Positions 7,020-15,503 of a stretch of 64,000 bases of DNA are shown in pieces (the stretch's first letter is position 1; every line of letters begins with the position of its first letter). The notes under the pieces were generated by a model that was given only the letters and a program-made list of their open reading frames with translations, was not told the DNA's origin and searched no databases. Origin of the DNA: SZAS-79 sp965279075 (lineage in GTDB: Bacteria; Pseudomonadota; Gammaproteobacteria; Burkholderiales; SG8-39). Where the stretch lies: assembly GCA_965279075.1 (NCBI GenBank), contig CBDIHI010000010.1, forward strand, positions 496,001 to 560,000. The letters run 5' to 3'. The translations under genes and the position numbers were made by a program.

Positions 7020-9782
7020 GTGGCCCAGACCAGCGTCGCCCAATTCGCGAGCGAGCTGAAGGTTCAGCCTTCGGTGCTGCTCGAGCAGCTCAAAGCCGCA
7101 GGCGTGGACAAGGCCGTCCCCTCGGATTCGCTCACCGAGCAGGACAAGTCCCGCCTGCTGGAGTACCTGCGCAAGTCACACGGCTCGCAGGAGCCCAAGA
7201 ACAAGATCACGCTCACGCGCAAGCAGACCAGCGAGATCAAGAAGTCCGATTCGTCGGGCAAGGCCCGCACGATCCAGGTCGAGGTGCGCAAGAAGCGCGT
7301 GTTCGTGAAGCGCGACCCGAACGAGGCGCCGGAATCCGAAGCGCAGGATGTCGCGGCCGCTCCCGAACCGCAGCCAGCCCCCGCGCCGGCTCCCGCTCCG
7401 GCCCCGGTCGCGGCTGCACCGGCACCCAAGCCGGAGCCTGTGGTCGAGCCTGTTCCTGCCCCTGCGCCGGCGCCTGAGCCGGTCAAGGCTCCGGAACCGC
7501 CGGTGGCCAAGGTGGCCCCAGCTGCTCCTGTACCGGCACCTGCGGCTGCGGTACCCGCAGTGCCGCCTCCTCCCGTGTTCGGGCTCGATCCCAAGCAGAT
7601 CGAACTGCGCAAGGAAGAGGCGCGTCGGGCCAAGAAGCTTTCCGACTTCCAGGAAGCCGAACTCAACGAGAAGCGGGAGCGCGAGCGTCGCGATTCCGAG
7701 CAGAAGGCGGCCGAGCGGGAAGCGCAGGCAGCGCTGGAAAAGGCGCGCCTTGAGGCTGCTTCCAAGCCGGCGGTTACGCCCGGCACCGAGGGCACGCTGC
7801 ACAAGCCCAAATTGAGCGCGGCGGATGCGGCAAAGGCGGACAAGAAGCCCAAGAAGGCCAAGACCACCACGGTGCTCAAGGATGATTCGGCGCGCCGCAG
7901 GATGATCAAGACGCGTGGTGACACCGGCGGCGGCGTTGCCGGCTGGCACGCCCGCGGCGGTCGCCACAAGGGCGGCGCCCACTCGGAGCAGGAGACACCC
8001 GCATTTTCCGCACCGACGGAGCCCGTCGTGCGTGAAGTGTCCGTCCCGGAGACCATCACTGTTGCCGAACTGGCACACCGGATGTCTGTGAAGGCCGCCG
8101 AGGTCATCAAGGCGCTGATGAAGCTTGGCTCCATGGTGACGATCAATCAGGTGCTTGATCAGGAAACCGCCATCATCCTCGTCGAGGAAATGGGTCACAA
8201 AGCCAAGGCAGCCAAGCTGGACGACCCGGAGTCCTACATCGACGAGGCCGAAACCGCAGTCGCGACCGAGCAGTTGCCGCGCCCGCCGGTCGTTACGGTC
8301 ATGGGCCACGTCGACCACGGGAAGACGTCGTTGCTCGACTACATCCGCCGCACCAAGGTCGCCTCGGGCGAAGCCGGGGGCATCACGCAGCACATCGGTG
8401 CCTACCACGTGGAAACCGGGCGCGGCGTCGTCACGTTCCTCGATACGCCCGGCCACGAGGCGTTTACGGCCATGCGTGCGCGTGGCGCAAAGGCCACCGA
8501 CATCGTCATCCTGGTGGTCGCTGCCGACGACGGGGTGATGCCGCAAACGATCGAGGCGATCAACCACGCCAAGGCCGCCAACGTGCCCATCGTGGTCGCG
8601 CTGAACAAGATCGACAAGCCGGAAGCCACCCCCGACCGCGTCAAGCAGGAACTCGTCGGGCACGGTGTGATCCCGGAAGAGTACGGCGGCGAATCCCCGT
8701 TCGTGCCGGTATCGGCCAAGACCGGGCAAGGCATAGACGCGCTCCTCGAGCAAGTGTTGCTGCAGGCGGAGGTGCTGGAACTCAAGTCGCCGGTCGACGC
8801 ACTGGCCCGTGGAGTCGTCATCGAAGCGCGCCTCGACAAGGGGCGCGGGCCGGTGGCCACGCTGCTGGTGCAATCGGGCACGCTCAAGCGCGGCGACGTG
8901 GTGCTGGCCGGGCCGGTGTTCGGCAGGGTGCGTGCCATGCTCGACGAGGCCGGCCGCCCGGTGCAGAGCGCTGGGCCGTCGATCCCGGTCGAGATCCAGG
9001 GGCTGTCCGACGTGCCGCTGGCGGGCGAGGAGATGGCGGTTCTGTCCGACGAGCGCAAGGCGCGGGAGATCGCGCTGTTTCGTCAGGGAAAGTTCCGCGA
9101 CGTCAAGCTCGCCAAGCAACGCGCCGCGAAACTGGAAGGCATCTTCGACAACATGGGCGAGGGGGAGAAGAAGTCTCTCGCGCTGGTGGTCAAGGCAGAC
9201 GTCCAGGGTTCGCAGGAAGCCCTGGTACATGCGCTGTCGAGACTGTCCAACGAGGAGGTGAGGGTCGCTGTCGTGCACTCCGGCGTAGGCGGCATCACCG
9301 AGTCGGACGTCAACCTGGCCATGGCTTCGGGGGCGGTGATCATCGGCTTCAACACACGCGCCGACGTCACGGCACGCAAGCTGATCGAGTCCTCGGGCGT
9401 CGATGTCCGCTACTACAACATCATTTACGACGCGGTCGACGAGATCAAGGCCGCGCTCTCGGGCATGCTCTCGCCGGAGAAGCGCGAGAGCGTGATCGGC
9501 CTGGTGGAGGTTCGCCAGGTGTTCCGCATCTCCAAGGTCGGGACGGTGGCGGGCTGCTACGTGCTCGAAGGCCTGGTCAAGCGCAACGCGCAGGTCCGCG
9601 TACTGCGCGACAACGTCGTCATCCATACGGGCGAGATCGATGCGCTGAAGCGCTTCAAGGACGACCAGCGCGAGGTCAAGGCGGGATTCGAGTGCGGCAT
9701 CTCCCTGAAGAACTTCAACGACCTGAACGAAAAGGACCAGTTCGAGGTGTTCGAAGTGCAGGAGGTGGCGCGCACGCTGTAA
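7020..9782 (+). CDS. infB: Translation initiation factor IF-2
   Basis: IF-2 is the GTPase that places initiator fMet-tRNA on the 30S subunit and promotes 50S joining. The 920-residue protein begins with an IF2 N-terminal domain (VAQFASELKVQPSVLLEQLK). There follows a long linker very rich in Ala and Pro (about residues 110-190) and a charged helix of Glu/Arg/Lys. A second N-domain precedes the G domain, whose P-loop GHVDHGKT is residues 429-436; DTPGHE and NKID follow. The GTG start at 7020 has AGAAGGAGG just upstream. Domains II, III and IV complete a full-length protein ending EVQEVARTL. Confidence 0.97.
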   Translation: MAQTSVAQFASELKVQPSVLLEQLKAAGVDKAVPSDSLTEQDKSRLLEYLRKSHGSQEPKNKITLTRKQTSEIKKSDSSGKARTIQVEVRKKRVFVKRDPNEAPESEAQDVAAAPEPQPAPAPAPAPAPVAAAPAPKPEPVVEPVPAPAPAPEPVKAPEPPVAKVAPAAPVPAPAAAVPAVPPPPVFGLDPKQIELRKEEARRAKKLSDFQEAELNEKRERERRDSEQKAAEREAQAALEKARLEAASKPAVTPGTEGTLHKPKLSAADAAKADKKPKKAKTTTVLKDDSARRRMIKTRGDTGGGVAGWHARGGRHKGGAHSEQETPAFSAPTEPVVREVSVPETITVAELAHRMSVKAAEVIKALMKLGSMVTINQVLDQETAIILVEEMGHKAKAAKLDDPESYIDEAETAVATEQLPRPPVVTVMGHVDHGKTSLLDYIRRTKVASGEAGGITQHIGAYHVETGRGVVTFLDTPGHEAFTAMRARGAKATDIVILVVAADDGVMPQTIEAINHAKAANVPIVVALNKIDKPEATPDRVKQELVGHGVIPEEYGGESPFVPVSAKTGQGIDALLEQVLLQAEVLELKSPVDALARGVVIEARLDKGRGPVATLLVQSGTLKRGDVVLAGPVFGRVRAMLDEAGRPVQSAGPSIPVEIQGLSDVPLAGEEMAVLSDERKAREIALFRQGKFRDVKLAKQRAAKLEGIFDNMGEGEKKSLALVVKADVQGSQEALVHALSRLSNEEVRVAVVHSGVGGITESDVNLAMASGAVIIGFNTRADVTARKLIESSGVDVRYYNIIYDAVDEIKAALSGMLSPEKRESVIGLVEVRQVFRISKVGTVAGCYVLEGLVKRNAQVRVLRDNVVIHTGEIDALKRFKDDQREVKAGFECGISLKNFNDLNEKDQFEVFEVQEVARTL

Positions 9783-9797
9783 GCGCGCCCTGCGCCC

Positions 9798-10169
9798 ATG
9801 CCCCGCCCCTCGGGACGCTCGCAGAAGGTCGGCGACCAGATCCAGCGCGAGCTCTCGGAAATCATCCACCGGGAGTTGCGCGATCCCGGGGTCGGCATGA
9901 TCACGCTCACCTCGGTGGACGTGTCCCCGGACTGCGCATATGCGACGGTCTACTTCACGTGCCTTGACAGCGCGCACGTGCCGGCCGCAACCGCCGGCCT
10001 GAAGCGGGCCACGGGTTTCCTGCGCGCCCAGATCGGCAAGCGCATCAAGATCTGGACCACGCCTGAACTCAAGTTCGTATACGACGAGTCGGTGGAGCGC
10101 GGCGACCGGCTGTCGCGCCTGATCGACAGCGCGAACAGCACACATTCTGCCGATCCGACCGAAAATTGA
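9798..10169 (+). CDS. rbfA: 30S ribosome-binding factor RbfA
   Basis: RbfA is a small KH-fold protein needed for late 30S maturation and 16S rRNA 5'-end processing. The 123-residue product shows the usual start (GRSQKVGDQIQRELSEIIHRELRDPGVGMITLTSVDVSPD) and the conserved TPELKFVYDESVERGDRLSRLID segment. It starts 15 nt after infB. Its TGA stop overlaps the proposed truB start, which suggests coupled translation. Confidence 0.96.
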   Translation: MPRPSGRSQKVGDQIQRELSEIIHRELRDPGVGMITLTSVDVSPDCAYATVYFTCLDSAHVPAATAGLKRATGFLRAQIGKRIKIWTTPELKFVYDESVERGDRLSRLIDSANSTHSADPTEN

Positions 10170-11097
10170 CGCGCCCAGGCCTGCGCGCATTGCGCGCAGG
10201 CACATCAGCGGCGTCCTGTTGCTCGACAAGCCGCCCGGGATTTCTTCCAACCATGCCCTGCAGGCGGCGAAGCGGCTATACCGTGCCGAAAAAGCCGGGC
10301 ATGCCGGCACCCTGGACCCCCTTGCGAGCGGTCTGTTGCCCGTCCTCCTTGGTGATGCGACACGGTTTTCCGGATACCTGCTGAACGCCGAGAAGGCCTA
10401 TGAAGCCGAGGTCAGGCTGGGCACGACGACGACCACCGGCGATGCAGAGGGCAAGGTGCTAGAGAGGAGGCCGGTTGCCGTTGGGCGCGTCGACGTGGAA
10501 ACAGTGCTGGTGCGCTTCCGGGGGGTCCAGTCCCAGATTCCGCCCATGTATTCAGCGCTGAAGCGCGATGGCCAGCCTCTCTACGAGCTGGCGCGCCGCG
10601 GGGAGACGGTGGAAAGGGCGCCGCGGACGATTGAAATCTTTGCGCTTGAACTGGCCGCCTGGGCGCCTGAGACGCTGAACCTCGAGGTGAGGTGCAGCAA
10701 GGGTACCTACATCCGCACCCTTGCCGAGGACATTGGCGCCGCGCTCGGCTGTGGTGCCCACCTGTCGGCCCTGCGTCGGTCGGGCACCGGCGCCTTTCGG
10801 ATTTTCGAGGCGGTCTCGCTCGATGCCCTGTCAGCCCTGGACGAGCCAGGGAGGGATGGCCTCCTGCGCCCGGTCGATCAGATCCTCGTCCAGTTCCCCA
10901 GGATTGAACTGGACGCAGCCCTGGCCGCGCGGTTCGGCCATGGGCAAGCGGTACAGGGGACAGGGAGTTACGAGGGTCTGTGCCGCATCTACGCGTCTTC
11001 CGGGCGATTCCTGGGGCTGGCCGAGGCGTCGCCGGACGGGCGCTTGGCACCCCGAAGGCTGATGGCCGAACGTACTGCGGAACCGCCAACCGGCTGA
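10165..11097 (+). CDS. truB: tRNA pseudouridine(55) synthase TruB
   Basis: TruB makes pseudouridine 55 in the T-loop of tRNAs. The core is intact: LLLDKPPGISSNHALQ, the catalytic motif GHAGTLDPLASG, and a C-terminal PUA-like region. No ATG, GTG or TTG lies at the expected N-terminus. The first usual start is TTG 10219, which would remove the conserved RRHISGVLL strand. An ATT at 10165 (overlapping the rbfA stop as ATTGA) gives MDAPRPARIARRHISGVLL, and puts the catalytic Asp at residue 51 (48 in E. coli). I use it provisionally. A one-base sequencing error linking the out-of-frame TTG at 10166 is the alternative. Confidence 0.9.
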   Translation: MDAPRPARIARRHISGVLLLDKPPGISSNHALQAAKRLYRAEKAGHAGTLDPLASGLLPVLLGDATRFSGYLLNAEKAYEAEVRLGTTTTTGDAEGKVLERRPVAVGRVDVETVLVRFRGVQSQIPPMYSALKRDGQPLYELARRGETVERAPRTIEIFALELAAWAPETLNLEVRCSKGTYIRTLAEDIGAALGCGAHLSALRRSGTGAFRIFEAVSLDALSALDEPGRDGLLRPVDQILVQFPRIELDAALAARFGHGQAVQGTGSYEGLCRIYASSGRFLGLAEASPDGRLAPRRLMAERTAEPPTG

Positions 11098-11112
11098 AAT
11101 TCATCGGAAAAC

Positions 11113-11142
11113 TTGCTAAGCGGCCGTGAATTAAGCTAAAAT
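11113..11142 (+). promoter_or_regulatory. Promoter of rpsO
   Basis: TTGCTA (11113-11118), 18-nt spacer, TAAAAT (11137-11142). It lies between truB and rpsO; the rpsO ribosome binding site AAGGAGA (11154-11160) follows directly, so the leader is very short. Confidence 0.65.
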
Positions 11143-11167
11143 CGCGGTTTCGCAAGGAGAAAAAAAG

Positions 11168-11437
11168 ATGGCTTTGCAGGTCGCGCAGAAAGCGCAAGTG
11201 GTAAAACAATTCCAGCGGACGGCCACTGATACGGGCTCGTCCGAGGTTCAGGTTGCCCTTCTCACCGAGCGCATCAACGGTCTCACCGAGCATTTCAAGG
11301 CCAACACCAAGGATTTCCATTCGCGTCGCGGGCTGCTCAAGATGGTCAGCCAGCGTCGCAAGCTGCTCGATTACCTGAAGCGCACGGATGCGGACAAGTA
11401 CCGCAACGTGATCGAGCGGCTCGGTCTGCGCAAGTAA
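11168..11437 (+). CDS. rpsO: 30S ribosomal protein S15
   Basis: S15 is a primary 16S rRNA-binding protein of the 30S platform. At 89 residues the product has normal length, and it carries the family motifs DTGSSEVQVALLTERIN, LTEHFK and the C-terminal RRKLLDYLKRTD. It has its own promoter and a strong AAGGAGA site 7 nt upstream. A terminator follows, then pnp, the classic rpsO-pnp arrangement. Confidence 0.98.
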   Translation: MALQVAQKAQVVKQFQRTATDTGSSEVQVALLTERINGLTEHFKANTKDFHSRRGLLKMVSQRRKLLDYLKRTDADKYRNVIERLGLRK

Positions 11438-11450
11438 TTCCCCGATGTTC

Positions 11451-11486
11451 CGCCCAGAAACGCTCATCCCACAGGTGGGCGTTTTT
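11451..11486 (+). terminator. Hairpin with T-run after rpsO
   Basis: CGCCCA (11451-11456) pairs with TGGGCG (11476-11481), followed by TTTTT. An alternative inner pairing CCCA/TGGG is possible. It probably reduces read-through from rpsO into pnp. Confidence 0.65.
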
Positions 11487-11586
11487 GTTTTCGGCGTTCG
11501 CACGCCCGCGGATCTCGCACGCTAGTAGCCCGGCGTCGAGGTCCCGCGCAGCGCGCGAGTAACCCCGTTCCATGAGGATCTTCCCC

Positions 11587-13695
11587 TTGAATCCGATCAA
11601 AAAGACATTCACGTACGGTGCCCACCAGGTCACCCTTGAAACCGGCGAGATCGCCCGCCAGGCCCATGGCGCAGTCCTCTGCACGATAGAGGACACCGTG
11701 GTGCTCGCGACCGTGGTGGCCGCCAAGAGCGCCAAGCCCGGCCAGGACTTCTTTCCCCTGACCGTCGACTACGTCGAGAAGACCTACGCTGCGGGCAAGA
11801 TTCCCGGCGGGTTCTTCAAGCGCGAAGGGCGCCCCTCGGAGAAGGAGATCCTGACCTGCCGCCTGATCGACCGCCCGATCCGCCCATTGTTCCCGGACGG
11901 CTTCTACAACGAGGTTCAGGTGGTGGCCACGGTCATGTCCTGCAACCCTGAGATCGACCCGGACATCGTGTCGATGCTGGCGGTATCTGCGGCCCTGACG
12001 CTCTCGGGGGTCCCGTTCAACGGCCCCATAGGCGCAGCGCGCGTGGGGTACCTGAACGGCCAGTACGTGCTCAACCCGACCGCTTCGCAGGTCAAGGACT
12101 CTCAGTTGAACCTCGTGGTCGCGGGCACGGAGCAGGGGGTGCTGATGGTCGAGTCCGAGGCGATGGAACTGCCCGAGGATGTAATGCTGGGTGCCGTCAC
12201 CTTCGGCCACGACCAGATGCAGGTCGCGATTCAGGCGATCCATGAGTTGGCCGAAGTCGCGGCCAAGCCGGCGTGGGACTGGAAGGCGCCGGCCAAGGAC
12301 GAGGCGATGATCGCGCGCGTCGCGGAACTCGCCGAGAAAGACCTGCGCGATGCCTTCGCCATCAAGCAGAAGCAGGCCCGCTCCGGCGCGATCGACGCCA
12401 TCTGGAAGCGCGTATTCGAGGCGCTGGGCGTGGGTACCGAGCAAGGCCCGAACGCAAACATCGTGAAGGATGTCTGCTTTGCGCTGGAATCGAAAATCGT
12501 GCGCAGCCAGATCCTCGACGGTGAGCCGCGCATCGACGGTCGCGACACGCGCACCGTCCGTCCGATCACCATCCGCACGGGCGTGCTGCCCCGTACGCAC
12601 GGGTCGGCACTGTTCACGCGCGGCGAAACCCAGGCGTTGGTCGTCGCCACGCTCGGCACAGGCCGTGACGAGCAGATCATCGATGCGCTTATGGGTGAGT
12701 ACCGCGACCGCTTCATGCTCCACTACAACATGCCCCCGTATGCGACCGGCGAAACCGGGCGCATGGGCGCGTCCAAGCGCCGCGAGATCGGGCACGGGCG
12801 CCTCGCCAAACGCGCGCTGCTTGCGACGCTGCCTAGCGCCGAGGAATTCGGCTATTCGATGCGCGTGGTGTCCGAAGTTACCGAATCGAACGGCTCGTCC
12901 TCGATGGCTTCGGTGTGCGGCGGCAGCCTCGCGCTGATGGACGCCGGGGTGCCGATGAAGGCGCACGTCGCGGGCATCGCAATGGGCCTCATCAAGGAAG
13001 GCAACCGCTTCGCCGTCCTGACCGACATCCTCGGCGATGAGGACCACCTCGGCGACATGGACTTCAAGGTCGCCGGCACCGACAAGGGCATCACCGCCCT
13101 GCAGATGGACCTGAAGATCGAGTCCATCACCAAGGAAATCATGCTGGTGGCGCTGAACCAGGCGCGCGAGGGCCGTGTGCACATCCTCGAGTACATGAAG
13201 CAGTCGATGGAAGGTTCGCGCACCGAGATCTCGACGTTTGCGCCGCGCATCCTCAAATTGAAGATCAACCCCGAGAAGATCCGCGACGTGATCGGCAAGG
13301 GCGGGGTGGTGATCCGTGGCCTGCAGGAAGAAACCGGCACGACCATCGAGATCCAGGACGACGGCACGATCTCGATCGCGTCGACCAGCGCCGAAGGCGG
13401 CGAGCTGGCCAAGAAGAAGATCCAGGAGCTTACTGCGGATGTCGAAGTGGGCAAGGTCTACGACGGCACGGTGCTGCGCCTGCTGGACTTCGGCGCGATC
13501 GTCAGCATCCTCCCGGGCCGCGACGGGCTGCTGCACATTTCGCAGATCAGCAACGAGCGCGTCAACGCGGTCGCCGACCACCTCAAGGAAGGCCAGGCCG
13601 TGAAGGTCAAGGTGCTTGAGGCCGACGACAAGGGTCGCCTGCGACTTTCGATGAAGGCGGTCAATGCACCTGCGCCGGCTGCGCAGCCCACCTGA
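11587..13695 (+). CDS. pnp: Polyribonucleotide nucleotidyltransferase (PNPase)
   Basis: PNPase is the phosphorolytic 3'-5' exoribonuclease of the RNA degradosome. Two RNase PH domains (FPLTVDYVEKTYAAGKIPGGFFKREGRPSE region in the first; HGSALFTRGETQALVVATLG and SNGSSSMASVCGGSLALMDAG in the second) are followed by KH (about 550-610) and S1 (about 618-690) domains. I favour TTG 11587, because GAGGA lies 8 nt upstream and MNPIKKTFTYG aligns with usual N-termini. ATG 11572 adds five residues and has no clear ribosome binding site. Length is 702 residues. Confidence 0.96.
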   Translation: MNPIKKTFTYGAHQVTLETGEIARQAHGAVLCTIEDTVVLATVVAAKSAKPGQDFFPLTVDYVEKTYAAGKIPGGFFKREGRPSEKEILTCRLIDRPIRPLFPDGFYNEVQVVATVMSCNPEIDPDIVSMLAVSAALTLSGVPFNGPIGAARVGYLNGQYVLNPTASQVKDSQLNLVVAGTEQGVLMVESEAMELPEDVMLGAVTFGHDQMQVAIQAIHELAEVAAKPAWDWKAPAKDEAMIARVAELAEKDLRDAFAIKQKQARSGAIDAIWKRVFEALGVGTEQGPNANIVKDVCFALESKIVRSQILDGEPRIDGRDTRTVRPITIRTGVLPRTHGSALFTRGETQALVVATLGTGRDEQIIDALMGEYRDRFMLHYNMPPYATGETGRMGASKRREIGHGRLAKRALLATLPSAEEFGYSMRVVSEVTESNGSSSMASVCGGSLALMDAGVPMKAHVAGIAMGLIKEGNRFAVLTDILGDEDHLGDMDFKVAGTDKGITALQMDLKIESITKEIMLVALNQAREGRVHILEYMKQSMEGSRTEISTFAPRILKLKINPEKIRDVIGKGGVVIRGLQEETGTTIEIQDDGTISIASTSAEGGELAKKKIQELTADVEVGKVYDGTVLRLLDFGAIVSILPGRDGLLHISQISNERVNAVADHLKEGQAVKVKVLEADDKGRLRLSMKAVNAPAPAAQPT

Positions 13696-13716
13696 CACTG
13701 CGGGGCGAAATAAAAA

Positions 13717-13741
13717 GGGGCGCCTCGGCGCCCCTTTTTTT
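13717..13741. terminator. Strong bidirectional terminator between pnp and dksA
   Basis: GGGGCGCC (13717-13724), loop TC, GGCGCCCC (13727-13734), then seven T on the plus strand; AAAAA precedes the stem and so gives a T-run on the minus strand. It serves both pnp (plus) and dksA (minus). Confidence 0.92.
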
Positions 13742-13758
13742 ATGCCTGCAAGCCTCGA

Positions 13759-14184
13759 CTACTTTGCGACCTGCTTTTCCCTGAGCTCGTCCAGCGTCTT
13801 GCAGTCGATACACAATGTCGCGGTAGGGCGGGCCTCCAGGCGCTTCAGGCCGATCTCCACGCCGCAGCTGTCGCAGTAGCCGTACTCGTCCGCCTCGATG
13901 CGCCCGATGGTCTCGTCGATCTTCTTGATGAGCTTGCGCTCGCGGTCGCGGTTGCGAAGCTCCAGCGCGATGTCGGATTCCTGGCTGGCGCGATCATTCG
14001 GGTCGGCGAACACGGTGGCCTCGTCCTGCATCGTGTGCACCGTGCGGTCGATCTCCTCGGAGAGCTCGGACTTGATCTGCTCGAGGATCTTGCGGAAGTG
14101 CTGGCGCTGCTTGGCGCTCATGTACTCCTCCCCTTTCTTGGGGGTGTACGGCGTGAAGCTCTTCCGGGCCAAATCCAGTGCCAT
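13759..14184 (-). CDS. dksA: RNA polymerase-binding transcription factor DksA
   Basis: DksA enters the RNA polymerase secondary channel and with ppGpp controls rRNA and amino-acid promoters. The 141-residue product has the coiled-coil hairpin whose tip holds the conserved DPNDRASQE segment, and a four-cysteine zinc finger (CDSCG and CIDCK). The ATG at 14184 (MALDLARKSF) is preceded by AGGAA; longer frames upstream lack support. It is transcribed towards pnp and shares the bidirectional terminator. Confidence 0.96.
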   Translation of the reverse strand: MALDLARKSFTPYTPKKGEEYMSAKQRQHFRKILEQIKSELSEEIDRTVHTMQDEATVFADPNDRASQESDIALELRNRDRERKLIKKIDETIGRIEADEYGYCDSCGVEIGLKRLEARPTATLCIDCKTLDELREKQVAK

Positions 14185-14270
14185 TTGATTCCTGTACGGG
14201 AAAAAGGAAAGCGGCTTTGTAGCAGAAAAGCCCCCCCCTCGCAAGCAGCACTCCCGAAGGCATCTCCGCG

Positions 14271-14299
14271 TTGCTGCATCCCTGGGAACGGCGTATCAT
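14271..14299 (+). promoter_or_regulatory. Promoter of the tRNA-Pro/Arg/His cluster
   Basis: TTGCTG (14271-14276), 17-nt spacer, TATCAT (14294-14299). The first tRNA begins 13 nt after the -10 box. Confidence 0.7.
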
Positions 14300-14311
14300 T
14301 CGCCCCCTTTT

Positions 14312-14388
<77 letters not shown>

Positions 14389-14400
14389 GAGTTTGCCCGG

Positions 14401-14477
14401 CTGCCCGTAGCTCAACTGGATAGAGCACCAGCCTTCTAAGCTGGGGGTTGTGGGTTCGATTCCCGCCGGGCAGGCCA
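14401..14477 (+). tRNA. tRNA-Arg (TCT)
   Basis: Acceptor stem CTGCCCG/CGGGCAG, D stem GCTC/GAGC, anticodon stem CCAGC/GCTGG with loop CTTCTAA (anticodon TCT), T-arm GTGGGTTCGATTCCCGC, encoded CCA. It lies 12 nt after tRNA-Pro. Confidence 0.96.
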
Positions 14478-14515
14478 ATCCGTTTTAGTGGAAAATACAG
14501 TCTTTGCAGCGCAGT

Positions 14516-14591
14516 GGTGGCCGTAGCTCAACGGTAGAGTCCCAGATTGTGATTCTGGTTGTTGTGGGTTCGAATCCCATCGGCCACCCCA
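14516..14591 (+). tRNA. tRNA-His (GTG)
   Basis: Acceptor stem GTGGCCG/CGGCCAC with the extra G(-1) at 14516 facing C73, anticodon stem CCAGA/TCTGG with loop TTGTGAT (anticodon GTG), T-arm with GGGTTCGAATCCC and encoded CCA. Third gene of the cluster. Confidence 0.96.
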
Positions 14592-14609
14592 GTCCCCTCC
14601 GGCGGAAAG

Positions 14610-15494
14610 TCAGCCGGGCAGTTGCTCCTGCTCGAGCATGAACACGAAGCCATCTCCGGAACTGGTCTCCAGCCACGTGAACGGCATGCGCGGGTAGGCG
14701 CGCTCCAGCGCCTCGCGGTTGTGCCCGATTTCGCAAACGAGTACGCCGCCCGGATTCAGGTGGGCCCTTGCGCCTGAGAGAATCTTGCGCACCAGCCAGA
14801 GCCCGTCCTTGCCGCCCGCGAGGGCCATCCGCGGCTCGGCCCGGTATTCGTCCGGCAGATCGTCCATGGTGTCCGAATCCACATAGGGCGGGTTGCTGAC
14901 GATGAGGTCGTAGCGCTTGCGGGACAAGGCCTTGTACAGGTCGGAGGGCAGCAGCCGGATGCGGCCGGCCAGGCGGTAGTCGGCAACGTTGCGCCTGGCC
15001 ACTGCCAGAGCCGCGGCCGAGAGGTCGACGGCGTCTACCCGGGCCTTCGGGAACGCGTGCGCCAGGAGCACTGCCAGACAGCCGGAACCGGTGCACAGGT
15101 CTAGCGCGGTGCCGACCGGCCTCCTCACCAGCAGGCTGATATCGTCCGGTATGAGTTCCGCGATGAACGAGCGCGGCACGATGACGCGGCGGTCAACGTA
15201 GAAACGGAAATCTCCCAACCATGCCTCATGGATGAGGTAGGCGACCGGGATGCGCTCGCGAATCCTTCGCGCGACAAGTCGCTCAATGCGCTGAAGCTCG
15301 GCAGCAGTTGGGGCTCGGCCTGCGCTTGCCTCGAATTGATCCAGCGGAATCCCGCAGGCGTGCAGAACGATCCAAGCGGCCTCATCTCGTGCGTTCGAGG
15401 TGCCGTGCCCGTAGGCCAGGGGGGCAGATTGCAATTGCGCGGCGATCTTCCTGACAGCCCCTGCAATCGAACGCGGCGATCCGGTCGTTCCCAC
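14610..15494 (-). CDS. prmB: 50S ribosomal protein L3 N(5)-glutamine methyltransferase PrmB
   Basis: PrmB is a SAM-dependent class I methyltransferase that modifies a glutamine of ribosomal protein L3. The 294-residue product has the N-terminal helical domain ending in RIPVAYLIHEAWLGDFRF, the PrmB-type IVPRSFIAELI segment, the SAM motif ALDLCTGSGCLAVLLA, and the NPPY motif (SNPPYVDSDTM) that binds the target glutamine. The EAWLGDFRFYVD stretch favours PrmB over PrmC. The GTG start at 15494 lies 9 nt after the dapE stop on the same strand, so it is the last gene of the minus-strand dap run. Confidence 0.9.
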   Translation of the reverse strand: MGTTGSPRSIAGAVRKIAAQLQSAPLAYGHGTSNARDEAAWIVLHACGIPLDQFEASAGRAPTAAELQRIERLVARRIRERIPVAYLIHEAWLGDFRFYVDRRVIVPRSFIAELIPDDISLLVRRPVGTALDLCTGSGCLAVLLAHAFPKARVDAVDLSAAALAVARRNVADYRLAGRIRLLPSDLYKALSRKRYDLIVSNPPYVDSDTMDDLPDEYRAEPRMALAGGKDGLWLVRKILSGARAHLNPGGVLVCEIGHNREALERAYPRMPFTWLETSSGDGFVFMLEQEQLPG

Positions 15495-15503
15495 CCTATA
15501 CGC

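Noticed and set aside
7176..10310. A minus-strand open frame of 1044 codons opposite infB-rbfA-truB
   Set aside because: It lies opposite well-supported genes, has a His/Arg/Leu/Asp-rich composition typical of antisense frames in GC-rich DNA, and contains no recognisable domain.
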